Assembly: GCF_030683065.1 (NCBI RefSeq)
Contig: NZ_JAUXMX010000007.1
Span: 1-64,000, forward strand
DNA from: Pseudomonas sp.
Lineage (GTDB): Bacteria; Pseudomonadota; Gammaproteobacteria; Pseudomonadales; Pseudomonadaceae
Direction: 5' to 3'
DNA: 64,000 nt
Shown here: one piece after another, positions 8,425-16,191 of the stretch
Layout: each line of letters starts with the position of its first letter
Numbering within the stretch: the stretch's first letter is position 1
Position numbers and translations under genes: made by a program
Notes under the pieces: generated by a model
The model's input: the letters and a program-made list of their open reading frames with translations, nothing else
What the model was told of the DNA's origin: nothing
Databases searched by the model: none

Positions 8425-8497
8425 ATGGCCGCTTTTGGCCGATAACAGCCTGTCACCAGCGACCGTTTCCGGCCAAAAATCGGCCAAAAGCGGCCAT
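8425..8497. repeat. Perfect 19-bp inverted repeat
   Basis: ATGGCCGCTTTTGGCCGAT at 8425-8443 and its exact reverse complement at 8479-8497 flank 35 bases. Each arm also contains a short internal palindrome (GGCCGCTTTTGGCC), and another GGCCAAAAATCGGCC lies just inside the right arm, so several alternative stem-loops are possible. It lies between the cassette and the CNNM genes and may be an intergenic mobile or REP-like element. Confidence 0.8.
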
Positions 8498-8504
8498 TTA
8501 CAGC

Positions 8505-8531
8505 AGGGAAAATAAATCTTTCCCTTTTTTT
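8505..8531 (+). terminator. Rho-independent terminator
   Basis: AGGGAAA at 8505-8511 pairs with TTTCCCT at 8519-8525 and is followed directly by six further T residues. The orientation suits transcripts arriving from the three-gene cassette and would insulate the CNNM genes. Confidence 0.6.
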
Positions 8532-8715
8532 CACTTTTTCCTCGTCCCCAGTTTCCGGTCTTGGGGCATTCACAAACGGAAAAGATTCTCTGGCTAGACG
8601 ACGCGGGGCAATCGCCCGTATTCTCCCGATCCCTCATTCGCATGGAATCCTTCGTGGACCCCAGCCCCGCAGCACACGGTCTATCCCTATTCCTTGAATT
8701 GGGCTCAGCGACCAA

Positions 8716-10092
8716 ATGATCGAACCTATCCTTACCCTTCTTCTTGGCATCCTGGTCATCCTCGCGATCATCGCGGTGAATGGCTACTTTGTTGCGCAAG
8801 AATTTGCATACATGGCGGTCGACCGCACGAGGCTCGCAGCATTGGCGGCTGCCGGTGATGCGTCGGCAAAACGCGCATTGGCCGTCACGAACCGCACAAG
8901 CTTCATGCTGTCGGGTGCTCAACTCGGCATTACCGTCACTGGCCTGCTTGTTGGTTACGTCGCAGAGCCTTTAGTTGGCGAGTCATTAGGCGTTCTGCTC
9001 GGCGGAACGAGCATACCGGCTGAAGCTAGAGTGGCCGTCGGGACAGGGCTGGCTCTGGTTGCGGCGACGATCATTCAGATGATCGTGGGTGAGCTATATC
9101 CGAAAAACCTTGCTATTGCGAACCCTGAGCCACTGTCGCTCGGGCTTGCCCGCTCCACGCTCTTTTATATGTCGGCCTTCGGCTGGCTCATCAGTTTCTT
9201 CGACAAGTCTGCCAACCTGTTCCTGAAGTTACTGCGTATCGAGCCTATTCATGACCTCGACGTGAGCGCATCGGCTACCGATCTGCCGCACATAATCGCT
9301 GACTCGCGCGACAGTGGGGATCTGCCACGTGAGCTTTCGCTCATGATGGATCGCATCCTCGACTTCCCGCAACGCAACGTCGAGCACGCAATGGTGCCCC
9401 GCTCCCAAGTTGACTGGGTCGAGCCTGATACGACGCTCGAAGAGCTGCGTGGCCTGATGGCGCTTGCCCACACCCGCTACCCGGTGATTGATGACGATGA
9501 TGCTCCAGTGGGCGTTGTCCATCTCGCCGATGTGCTGGCGCGTCTCGACTCGGGCAACGGTCACGAAACCGTTGCATCGCTGATGCGGCCTGCCAAGGTG
9601 CTACCGACACTGATGCTGCTGCCAGATGCGCTTGACCAGTTGGTGCAAACAACCAACCAGTTGGCCTGCGTTATCGACGAGTACGGCGGTTTTGCCGGAG
9701 TGCTCACGATTGAAGATCTGGCCATGGAAATCGTTGGCGAGATCACCGATGAGCATGATGCTGAAGCCGGCGATGCCATCGTCTCCGAGGGTAACGACAC
9801 CTGGACCATGGATGGTGACGTTCACCTCGACGAGGTCAGGCGGATTATTGGTCACGACCTGCCGCGCGTTGATGTGGAGACGGTTGCCGGCATGCTCATC
9901 GCGGAGCTTGGCGCACTTCCTGCGCAAGGCGACACGGTCACCGTTGATCTGCCTATCGATCCTGCCGAGCTGGTTTCCGACGAACCCGTGATGTATCGAC
10001 TCGAAGTCGATGTACTGCGCATTGAACGACACGTTCCGACTGAAGTTCGCGTGCGACTGGTCAAGGTGCCTGTGGCGGAGGAAGAGCAATGA
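8716..10092 (+). CDS. CNNM/CBS/CorC-domain membrane protein
   Basis: A 458-residue member of the hemolysin-C/CNNM family, linked in other bacteria to divalent cation (Mg2+, Co2+) efflux. The N-terminal CNNM region (about 1-190) has three or four hydrophobic helices (LGILVILAIIAVNGYFVAQEF, then VAVGTGLALVAATIIQMIVGELYPKNLAI). A CBS pair follows (about 215-335, with VPRSQVDWV and VIDEYGGFAGVLTIED). The C-terminal CorC_HlyC domain starts near 355. The ribosome-binding site is weak. The stop overlaps the next gene as ATGA, so the two proteins are probably made together and may form a heterodimer. Substrate is inferred from family only. Confidence 0.85.
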   Translation: MIEPILTLLLGILVILAIIAVNGYFVAQEFAYMAVDRTRLAALAAAGDASAKRALAVTNRTSFMLSGAQLGITVTGLLVGYVAEPLVGESLGVLLGGTSIPAEARVAVGTGLALVAATIIQMIVGELYPKNLAIANPEPLSLGLARSTLFYMSAFGWLISFFDKSANLFLKLLRIEPIHDLDVSASATDLPHIIADSRDSGDLPRELSLMMDRILDFPQRNVEHAMVPRSQVDWVEPDTTLEELRGLMALAHTRYPVIDDDDAPVGVVHLADVLARLDSGNGHETVASLMRPAKVLPTLMLLPDALDQLVQTTNQLACVIDEYGGFAGVLTIEDLAMEIVGEITDEHDAEAGDAIVSEGNDTWTMDGDVHLDEVRRIIGHDLPRVDVETVAGMLIAELGALPAQGDTVTVDLPIDPAELVSDEPVMYRLEVDVLRIERHVPTEVRVRLVKVPVAEEEQ

Positions 10093-11105
10093 ATGATCCG
10101 CTGATAGTCACGCTAACGACAATCGCCCTGATCGCCCTGAGCGCCTTGTTCGTGGTCATCGAGTTTGCGTTGCTCGGCGCCCGCCGGCATCGCCTTGAAG
10201 AGCTGGCTGGTAACAGCCCGTCCGCTCGAGCCGCGCTGCGCGGCATGAATGATCTGACCTTGATGCTTGCCGGTGCTCAACTGGGCATCACGCTCTGCAC
10301 CTTTGCCCTGGGTGCGGTGACAAAACCTGCGGTCGACGTTTGGCTCGGCCCGGTGTTCATCGCATGGGGCTTGCCCGATTGGGCGGCTGGTGGCGCAGCT
10401 TTTGGCCTCGCGCTTTTTCTGGTGACATTCCTGCACCTGGTTGTCGGCGAGATGGCGCCCAAGTCCTGGGCCATTGCCCACCCGGAAAAGTCCGCTCTTG
10501 CGATTGGCATCGTCTCGCGCATCTATATCTGGCCGCTGCGCCCACTGCTGAACTGGGTGAATCGTATCGCCAACCGTCTCGTCAAGGCCTCAGGTGTTGA
10601 GCCAGTCGAAAGCGCCGCCGTTGGCGGTCAGGATATTGAAACCATCCGCCAGCTGGTTGAGCATTCGGCAAAGGTCGGCACGCTGATGCCGCAGATGCAG
10701 CAGCAGCTTTCAGGCTTGATCGACCTAGGCACGCTGCCCGTCAAAGCGCTGCTAATCGAGGGTGAAATGCTGGTTCACGTTACGCGGAATGCAACGGTGG
10801 AGGATGTCCGCAGTGCGGCCATCCAGTCCGGGCACCTGCGCATTCTCGTGCTGGGCGCCGAGGGCATCCAGCCGTCGGTGGTTCACGTCCGCGACACCTT
10901 GCTTGAGCCGGCGACTCGGCCTGCGCATGAGCTTGCACGAGAAGCTTTTTTGCTCGACGCGCAAACCCCCGTCTATGAAGCGCTTACCCGCATGCGTAAA
11001 TCGAGCGTTCAGCTTGCCTTGGTCATGAACGCCGATCGCTTGCTTGGCGTTATAACGCTGGCCGACATCCTCAAACGAGTACTCCCGGCGGCCTCTACTG
11101 CTTAG
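10089..11105 (+). CDS. Second CNNM/CBS membrane protein, shorter partner
   Basis: A 338-residue paralogue of the preceding protein. It has the CNNM membrane region (about 1-190, ending in HLVVGEMAPKSWAIAHPEKS) and a degenerate CBS pair (about 200-335, ending RLLGVITLADILKRVLP). It lacks the C-terminal CorC_HlyC domain found in its partner. The start codon overlaps the partner's stop by four bases. Pairs of one full-length and one short CNNM protein occur in other bacteria and suggest a heteromeric membrane complex. Role in cation transport is inferred. Confidence 0.83.
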   Translation: MNDPLIVTLTTIALIALSALFVVIEFALLGARRHRLEELAGNSPSARAALRGMNDLTLMLAGAQLGITLCTFALGAVTKPAVDVWLGPVFIAWGLPDWAAGGAAFGLALFLVTFLHLVVGEMAPKSWAIAHPEKSALAIGIVSRIYIWPLRPLLNWVNRIANRLVKASGVEPVESAAVGGQDIETIRQLVEHSAKVGTLMPQMQQQLSGLIDLGTLPVKALLIEGEMLVHVTRNATVEDVRSAAIQSGHLRILVLGAEGIQPSVVHVRDTLLEPATRPAHELAREAFLLDAQTPVYEALTRMRKSSVQLALVMNADRLLGVITLADILKRVLPAASTA

Positions 11106-11130
11106 CGACCGCACGTCGAGATGCTGAGAG

Positions 11131-11179
11131 TTTCCCCATGGAGGTGTAATTACTCGATAGTTACACCTTCGCGGGGAAA
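11131..11179. terminator. Extended hairpin after the CNNM pair
   Basis: Nested arms: TTTCCCC (11131-11137) with GGGGAAA (11173-11179), and AGGTGTAA (11142-11149) with TTACACCT (11161-11168), joined by wobble pairs. It begins 26 bases after the second CNNM gene. No T run follows, so it may be a bidirectional terminator or the end of an acquired segment. Confidence 0.45.
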
Positions 11180-11357
11180 GACGGCTCCCAGCTGAGATTT
11201 GTTGGCTAATCAAGCGCATAACAATCCGCGGCAGACCGCTATATTGAAGCGGCTGACTGGTCACCTTGGGTCGAAAGCTGCATGACCTGCATGGTTTCTT
11301 CCGGTCGACTGCCGCCAGTCACGAAGGGCCGCAATGGCCTGTCGCGACAGGTAAGCC

Positions 11358-13496
11358 CTAGCCGGCCTGCTCCGGTTGCCAGTCGCTGACGATGATTGCG
11401 TCCCGGCCTTGCTGCTTGCTGGCCTTTTCCGCCTTTTTCCGCGCGCTGATGGTGGCCACGCATTGGTCGTCGTTGTTGAGGATCACGATGCATTCCAGGC
11501 ACTGGATGCACTCGTCGTAGTCGATGCGGCCGTTGCGCTCGATGGCGCCGATTTCGCAGTGGTTCTTGCAGTGCTGACAAGGATTGCCGCAGGCGTCGAT
11601 GCGTTTAAGCCAGGCGAACAGGTGGAATTTGCCGAGCATCGCCAGGCCGGCGCCAAGCGGGCAGACATAACGGCAGTAGAACTTGTGCACGAACAGGCCG
11701 AGGCCGAGCAGTATCAAGGCGTAGAGCACGAACGGCCAGCTGCGCACGAAGAACAGGGTGATCGAGGTCTTGAACGGTTCCACTTCGGCCAGGCGCTCGG
11801 CCAGGCTCAGGGAGTAGAAAGCCGCGAATAGCAGGCCGAGCAAGATGCCATATTTGAGCTTTTGCAGGCGCTGGTGGCTGCGCTCGGCGATTTTCCACTG
11901 TTTGATCCGCAGGTGCTTGGCAACCCAGCCGAGCATTTCCTGCAGGGCACCGAAGGGGCACAGCCAGCCGCAGAACAGGCCGCGGCCCCAGATAAACAGA
12001 CTGACGAAGGTGAAGCTCCAGAGGATGAAGATCAGCGGGTCCATCAGAAAAATGCGGATATCGAAGCCGTCCCACAGGGTCAGCAGCAGGGTAAAGATGT
12101 TCACCACCGACAGCTGGCCTTGGGCGTACAGCCCGATAAAGCCGAGGGTGAACAGCAGAAAGCCGCCGCGAAACAGGTGAAAGCCGCGGCTGTGTGCGCT
12201 GATGCGATGCTGGAAGATAAATACGCCGCTCAGCAGGAGCAACGAGCTGACCAGTAGCGCAATCTGCCACCAGCGCTCTTGCCACATACGCAGCCAGATG
12301 GGCACCGGCTTGGCTGGGGCGACGGCCTGCTGAATATCGAACAGCTGCTCGTCGAGCTGGAACGAGCGGGTGAAGTGGCTATTGCTTTCCACCAGGTGAT
12401 TGCGCCGCAGGCTGACGTTCAGTTGCAGTGCGGCGGGCTGCGCCGGGTTGAAGGCCGCGTGGGTCTTGATGCGGAAGATGTGCGCGTCGACCTCCTGCAG
12501 CGGCGTGGCAAGCATCGTCAGCACCTCGCCGCTATTGAAGTGCATGTCGTACAGCTCGATGGCCTGGTCGTTTTGCATCAGCACCAGACGGCTCGGCGCG
12601 GTGGCAGGTGTGAAGTCGGCCGGGACATGCCGATACAGGCCGCTGGACATGACCAGCAGCGCCTGCTCGCCGGGCTGCAATTGCTCGCCGAGGGCTTGCC
12701 AACCGGCTGCGTTAAGCAGGTTGCGGCCAATGCTCGGAGCATTCAGGTAGGCAAAATGCAGTTCGCTGAAGGGGCTACTGTCGTCCTCCTGCGCGAACTC
12801 CGGGTAGTCGCTCAGCGCATGTTCCAGCTGGGCCTCGACCTCCTCGCGACTCAGCGTCCAGCGCTGTACATAGCCGTTGTCGAGCAGGCGCTGCCAGTCC
12901 ATCGTTTCATATAGGTCGCTTTTCGGCGTGGCCAGCGGGGCACTGGCGAAGCCGTCGAGCAGTTGTCGGGCGACACTCAGGGCCGCCTGCAACACGGTTT
13001 CATTGAGGATGACCACCGACACCGTGGCCTTGCTGACGCCGTCGAACTGGGTGGTCGAATCACCGTCCGAACTGTCCGCACGCCGACCGCCGACGATGAT
13101 CGGCCGGCTGATAGATTGCTGCCGATACTGATCGACGAAATCCAATAGCGGCTGCACCCCCAGGCCGTAGAGAAACACCGGCTCATGGTGCTCAAGCACT
13201 CGTACCCCGGCCAGTACGCCCTGCAGGTCCATGCCGATCAGCAGGCGCATGGGCTTGCCGGAAAACCCCTGGAGGCTGGAGTAGTCGGTGGACTCGAAGG
13301 CATAGCCGAGCAGTTCGTCGAGCTGGTAGACGCTGTAAACCGGCGGAGCCTCCTGCTTGGGCTCGATGCGCGTGGCTTTCGGGAACAGCTGCAGGATCTC
13401 GTCCTGCAGCGCCTCGGCGGCCAACGGCTGGCTGATCAGCGCGCACAGCAGCACGAATACTCGCACGCAGGAAAAGCGGCTGAAGCAGGATGGCAT
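11358..13496 (-). CDS. Orphan NosR/NirI-family flavo-iron-sulfur membrane protein
   Basis: A 712-residue protein built like NosR, the membrane electron donor and regulator of nitrous oxide reductase. Order: signal peptide (1-27), periplasmic FMN-binding domain with the likely flavin threonine at 158 in DGVSKATVS, several membrane helices from about residue 410, the CGWLCPFGA and CRYVCPLGA motifs, and two cytoplasmic [4Fe-4S] clusters (CGNPCQHCKNHC and CIQCLEC...C). A lysine replaces the usual small residue in the SGAT flavin motif. No nosZ, nosD or other denitrification gene is nearby, so its partner is unknown; it may serve another periplasmic reductase or act as a regulator. GAGG precedes the ATG. 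Confidence 0.85.
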   Translation of the reverse strand: MPSCFSRFSCVRVFVLLCALISQPLAAEALQDEILQLFPKATRIEPKQEAPPVYSVYQLDELLGYAFESTDYSSLQGFSGKPMRLLIGMDLQGVLAGVRVLEHHEPVFLYGLGVQPLLDFVDQYRQQSISRPIIVGGRRADSSDGDSTTQFDGVSKATVSVVILNETVLQAALSVARQLLDGFASAPLATPKSDLYETMDWQRLLDNGYVQRWTLSREEVEAQLEHALSDYPEFAQEDDSSPFSELHFAYLNAPSIGRNLLNAAGWQALGEQLQPGEQALLVMSSGLYRHVPADFTPATAPSRLVLMQNDQAIELYDMHFNSGEVLTMLATPLQEVDAHIFRIKTHAAFNPAQPAALQLNVSLRRNHLVESNSHFTRSFQLDEQLFDIQQAVAPAKPVPIWLRMWQERWWQIALLVSSLLLLSGVFIFQHRISAHSRGFHLFRGGFLLFTLGFIGLYAQGQLSVVNIFTLLLTLWDGFDIRIFLMDPLIFILWSFTFVSLFIWGRGLFCGWLCPFGALQEMLGWVAKHLRIKQWKIAERSHQRLQKLKYGILLGLLFAAFYSLSLAERLAEVEPFKTSITLFFVRSWPFVLYALILLGLGLFVHKFYCRYVCPLGAGLAMLGKFHLFAWLKRIDACGNPCQHCKNHCEIGAIERNGRIDYDECIQCLECIVILNNDDQCVATISARKKAEKASKQQGRDAIIVSDWQPEQAG

Positions 13497-13506
13497 GGCG
13501 CGCCTC

Positions 13507-13527
13507 GTCGATATTGTCCTTATCGAC
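13507..13527. promoter_or_regulatory. Dyad upstream of the NosR-like gene
   Basis: GTCGATA (13507-13513) and TATCGAC (13521-13527) are perfect 7-bp arms around 7 bases, lying 11-31 bases upstream of the NosR-like start and touching its ribosome-binding site. It could be an operator or a small RNA hairpin. It does not match the ANR/DNR consensus TTGAT-N4-ATCAA. Confidence 0.35.
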
Positions 13528-13704
13528 CCATGCTATCGAGCGTGCAGCCGCGCGCCATGCGACTTGCCGGCAGGTAAGCCGCTACTTCAGTCGTAGAAAA
13601 ACGGGCATGCAGCAGCGCTTGGGCTTCTTGCGCAGGATCAAGCGCGTATTCCGGCGCCAGGAGTAGGCTTGCTGCAGCGGCCGGTTCATTCCAGGGAGGC
13701 AAGC

Positions 13705-13908
13705 ATGGCCAAGAAGTTCCCCGTAGACCCAGCGCATCCCGAGCGTATTTGCTGGGGCTGCGACCGGTATTGCCCGGCGGACTCGCTGGATTGTGGCAAT
13801 GGCTCCGAACGCACCATGCACCCAAGCGAGCTGTTTGGCGCGGACTGGCACCTGTCCGGCGACTGGGGGATCGAACCTCCAAGCGAGGCGACGAAGGCGG
13901 AGGACTAA
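13705..13908 (+). CDS. DUF3079 small cysteine-rich protein
   Basis: A 67-residue protein matching the DUF3079 family, function unknown. Four cysteines cluster in CWGCDRYCPADSLDCGNG, probably a zinc or iron site. The C-terminal half (MHPSELFGADW) is typical of the family and the tail is acidic. GGGAGG lies 4 bases before the chosen ATG; a longer in-frame start at 13669 adds non-conserved residues. It stands alone between the divergent NosR-like gene and a repeat region. Confidence 0.85.
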   Translation: MAKKFPVDPAHPERICWGCDRYCPADSLDCGNGSERTMHPSELFGADWHLSGDWGIEPPSEATKAED

Positions 13909-13922
13909 GCGCTCTGAATCGT

Positions 13923-14211
13923 CAGCGCAGCGGCAACCCGCCAGCATTTGTATCGCGCCGGTGAACCATGGTGCACTGCCTGCGGGTAGGGCGGCCGGGC
14001 CGCCGTCCGCTCGGCGCGCAGCGACAGCCCGCCAGCTTTTGTACCGCGCCGGTGAACCATGGTGCACTGCCTTCGGCGAGTGACACCCTACAGACCGCAG
14101 ATTGCTGCAGATCGTCGGGCGGTCCGGGCGGCGTTCCGATCGGAGCGAAGCGACAACCCGCCACGAGCCAGCGGTTCACTGCCTGCGGCGAGTGACACCC
14201 TACAGACCGCA
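13923..14211. repeat. Three diverged intergenic repeat copies
   Basis: The block between the DUF3079 gene and the TIGR03862 gene is made of overlapping partial copies. CGCGCCGGTGAACCATGG-type segments recur 91 bases apart (near 13955 and 14046), and a TGACACCCTACAGACCGCA segment recurs about 105 bases apart (near 14087 and 14192). Copy three lacks part of the first segment. No gene is seen in the block. Confidence 0.75.
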
Positions 14212-14266
14212 ACCATCGCCCCTCGGGTAGAATGCGCCCTCTCCCGCCACTATCAGCGCCTCGCCC

Positions 14267-15526
14267 ATGACCGACTCGGCCCAGCATATTGCCCCTCGCG
14301 TAGCCATTATTGGTGGCGGCCCAGCGGGCCTGATGGCGGCCGAAGTGCTGGCGCAGGGCGGGGTCAGGGTCGAGCTGTTCGATGCCATGCCGTCGGTCGG
14401 GCGCAAGTTCCTGCTGGCCGGGGTAGGCGGGATGAATATCACTCATTCCGAGGCCAAGCCGGCGTTCCTCGCGCGCTATGGCGAGCGCCGCGAGGAAATC
14501 GCCCGGCTGCTCGCCGAGTTCGATGCCGACGCCTTGCGCGCCTGGATTCATGGCCTGGGCATCGACACCTTTGTCGGCACTTCGGGGCGGGTCTTCCCTG
14601 GCGATATGAAAGCTGCGCCGCTGCTGCGCGCCTGGCTCAAGCGCCTGCGGGAGCTGGGGGTGCAGATCCATACCCGCCAGCGCTGGCTGGGCTGGCGCGA
14701 CGACGGAGCCCTGCGCATCGCCACTCCCAGCGGGGAAATTGCCGTGCAGGCCGATGCGACCTTGTTGGCGCTAGGCGGCGCCAGCTGGGCGCGGCTGGGT
14801 TCCGATGGCGCCTGGGTGTCGCTGCTGCAGGCACGCGGCATTGCAATCACACCCTTGCAGGCGAGCAACTGCGGGTTCGAGGTGGCCGGCTGGAGCCCAT
14901 TGCTGCAGGGCAAATTCGCTGGCGCACCGCTGAAGAACGTCAGCCTGCACCTGGACGACGAAGCGCCGCGCCTGGGCGAGTTCGTCGTCACCGCTGGCGG
15001 CGTCGAAGGTAGTCTGGTGTACGCGCTGTCGGCACCCATCCGCGAACGGATCAACAATCAGGGCAGCGCCACGGTCTATCTCGATCTGCTGCCGCAAAGC
15101 CCGCTGGCCAAGCTGCAAGGCGCACTGGCCAAGCCGCGCGGTTCGCACTCGCTGGCCAAGCATCTGCACCGCCAGGTCGGCATCGACGGAGTCAAGGCCG
15201 CATTGTTGCGTGAACTGGCGCCAGCTGACTGTTTCGCCGATCCCGCCCGCCTGGCCGCTGCGCTCAAGGCATTGCCTCTGACCCTGGTCAAACCGCGACC
15301 GCTGGATGAGGCAATCAGTACGGCCGGTGGCGTCGCCTTTGAGGCGCTGGATGCACGCTTGATGCTCAAGCAACTACCCGGGGTGTTCTGCGCCGGCGAA
15401 ATGCTCGACTGGGAAGCGCCAACCGGCGGCTACCTGCTCACCGCCTGCTTCGCCAGCGGCCGGACTGCAGGGCTGGGCATGCTGGAGTGGTTACGCACCG
15501 TAGGCTGTGCTGCGCACCCCGAATAG
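14267..15526 (+). CDS. TIGR03862 family FAD/NAD(P)-dependent flavoprotein
   Basis: A 419-residue flavoprotein of the HI0933-like/TIGR03862 family. The dinucleotide-binding GGGPAG is at residues 16-21, followed by the acidic strand end VELFDAMP and the family signature GRKFLLAGVGGMNITHSE. A second signature near the C-terminus, VFCAGEMLDWEAPTGGYLL, contacts FAD. The reaction is not known for this family. The start at 14267 gives the expected length. The last roughly 65 bases of the gene (from 15462) are repeated three times downstream as part of a tandem array of about 214 bp. Confidence 0.88.
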   Translation: MTDSAQHIAPRVAIIGGGPAGLMAAEVLAQGGVRVELFDAMPSVGRKFLLAGVGGMNITHSEAKPAFLARYGERREEIARLLAEFDADALRAWIHGLGIDTFVGTSGRVFPGDMKAAPLLRAWLKRLRELGVQIHTRQRWLGWRDDGALRIATPSGEIAVQADATLLALGGASWARLGSDGAWVSLLQARGIAITPLQASNCGFEVAGWSPLLQGKFAGAPLKNVSLHLDDEAPRLGEFVVTAGGVEGSLVYALSAPIRERINNQGSATVYLDLLPQSPLAKLQGALAKPRGSHSLAKHLHRQVGIDGVKAALLRELAPADCFADPARLAAALKALPLTLVKPRPLDEAISTAGGVAFEALDARLMLKQLPGVFCAGEMLDWEAPTGGYLLTACFASGRTAGLGMLEWLRTVGCAAHPE

Positions 15527-16162
15527 ATTGATCCGATCATGCATCCCGCCACCCCGGTGCGCACGGCGCACCCTACGCGGTTGAACGCAGCGATACCCAT
15601 CGCGGCCTGGCCAAGACTAATCATCGCGCGCGACCACCCAAGACACTGAATGTCTGCAAGTGCGCTGGACTGCCGGATCGGCATGCTGGCGTGGCTATCC
15701 ACCGTAGGGTGCGCCGCGCGCACCGGATAGATGGATCATCCCGGGCCCGATCATGTACCCCGTCACCCTGGTGCGCACGGCGCACCCTACGCGGTTGGGC
15801 GCAGCGATACCCATCGCGGCCTAGCCAAGACTAATATCGCGCGCGACCACCCAAGACGCTGAATGTCTGCAAGTGCGCTGGACTGTAGGATCGGCATGCT
15901 GGCGTGGCTACCCACCGTAGGGTGCGCCGCGCGCACCGAATAGAGGGCTCATCCCGAGCACGATCATGCACCCCGTCACCTTGGTGCGCACGGCGCACCC
16001 TACGCGGTTGAACGTAGCGATACCCATCGCGGCCTGGCCAAGACTAATCATCGCGCGCGACCACCCAAGACGCTGAATGTCTGCGAGTGCGCTGGACTGC
16101 CGGATCGGCATGCTGGCGTGGCTACCCCCGTAGGGTGCGCCGCGCGCACCGAGTAGAGTGAC
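15462..16162. repeat. Tandem repeat of about 214 bp derived from the TIGR03862 gene end
   Basis: Units start at 15462 (inside the gene), 15667, 15880 and 16094 (partial), recognised by GGACTGC followed by GGCATGCTGG at 15476, 15680, 15893 and 16107. Each unit carries the C-terminal coding end of the TIGR03862 gene, the palindrome GTAGGGTGCGCCGCGCGCACC, a facing GTGCGCACGGCGCACCCTACG and about 100 bases of unique filler. Copies 2 and 3 are nearly identical apart from single changes. No gene occupies 15527-16191. Confidence 0.9.
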
Positions 16163-16191
16163 GCCCTACAATTGCGCGGGGCGCATCGGAT

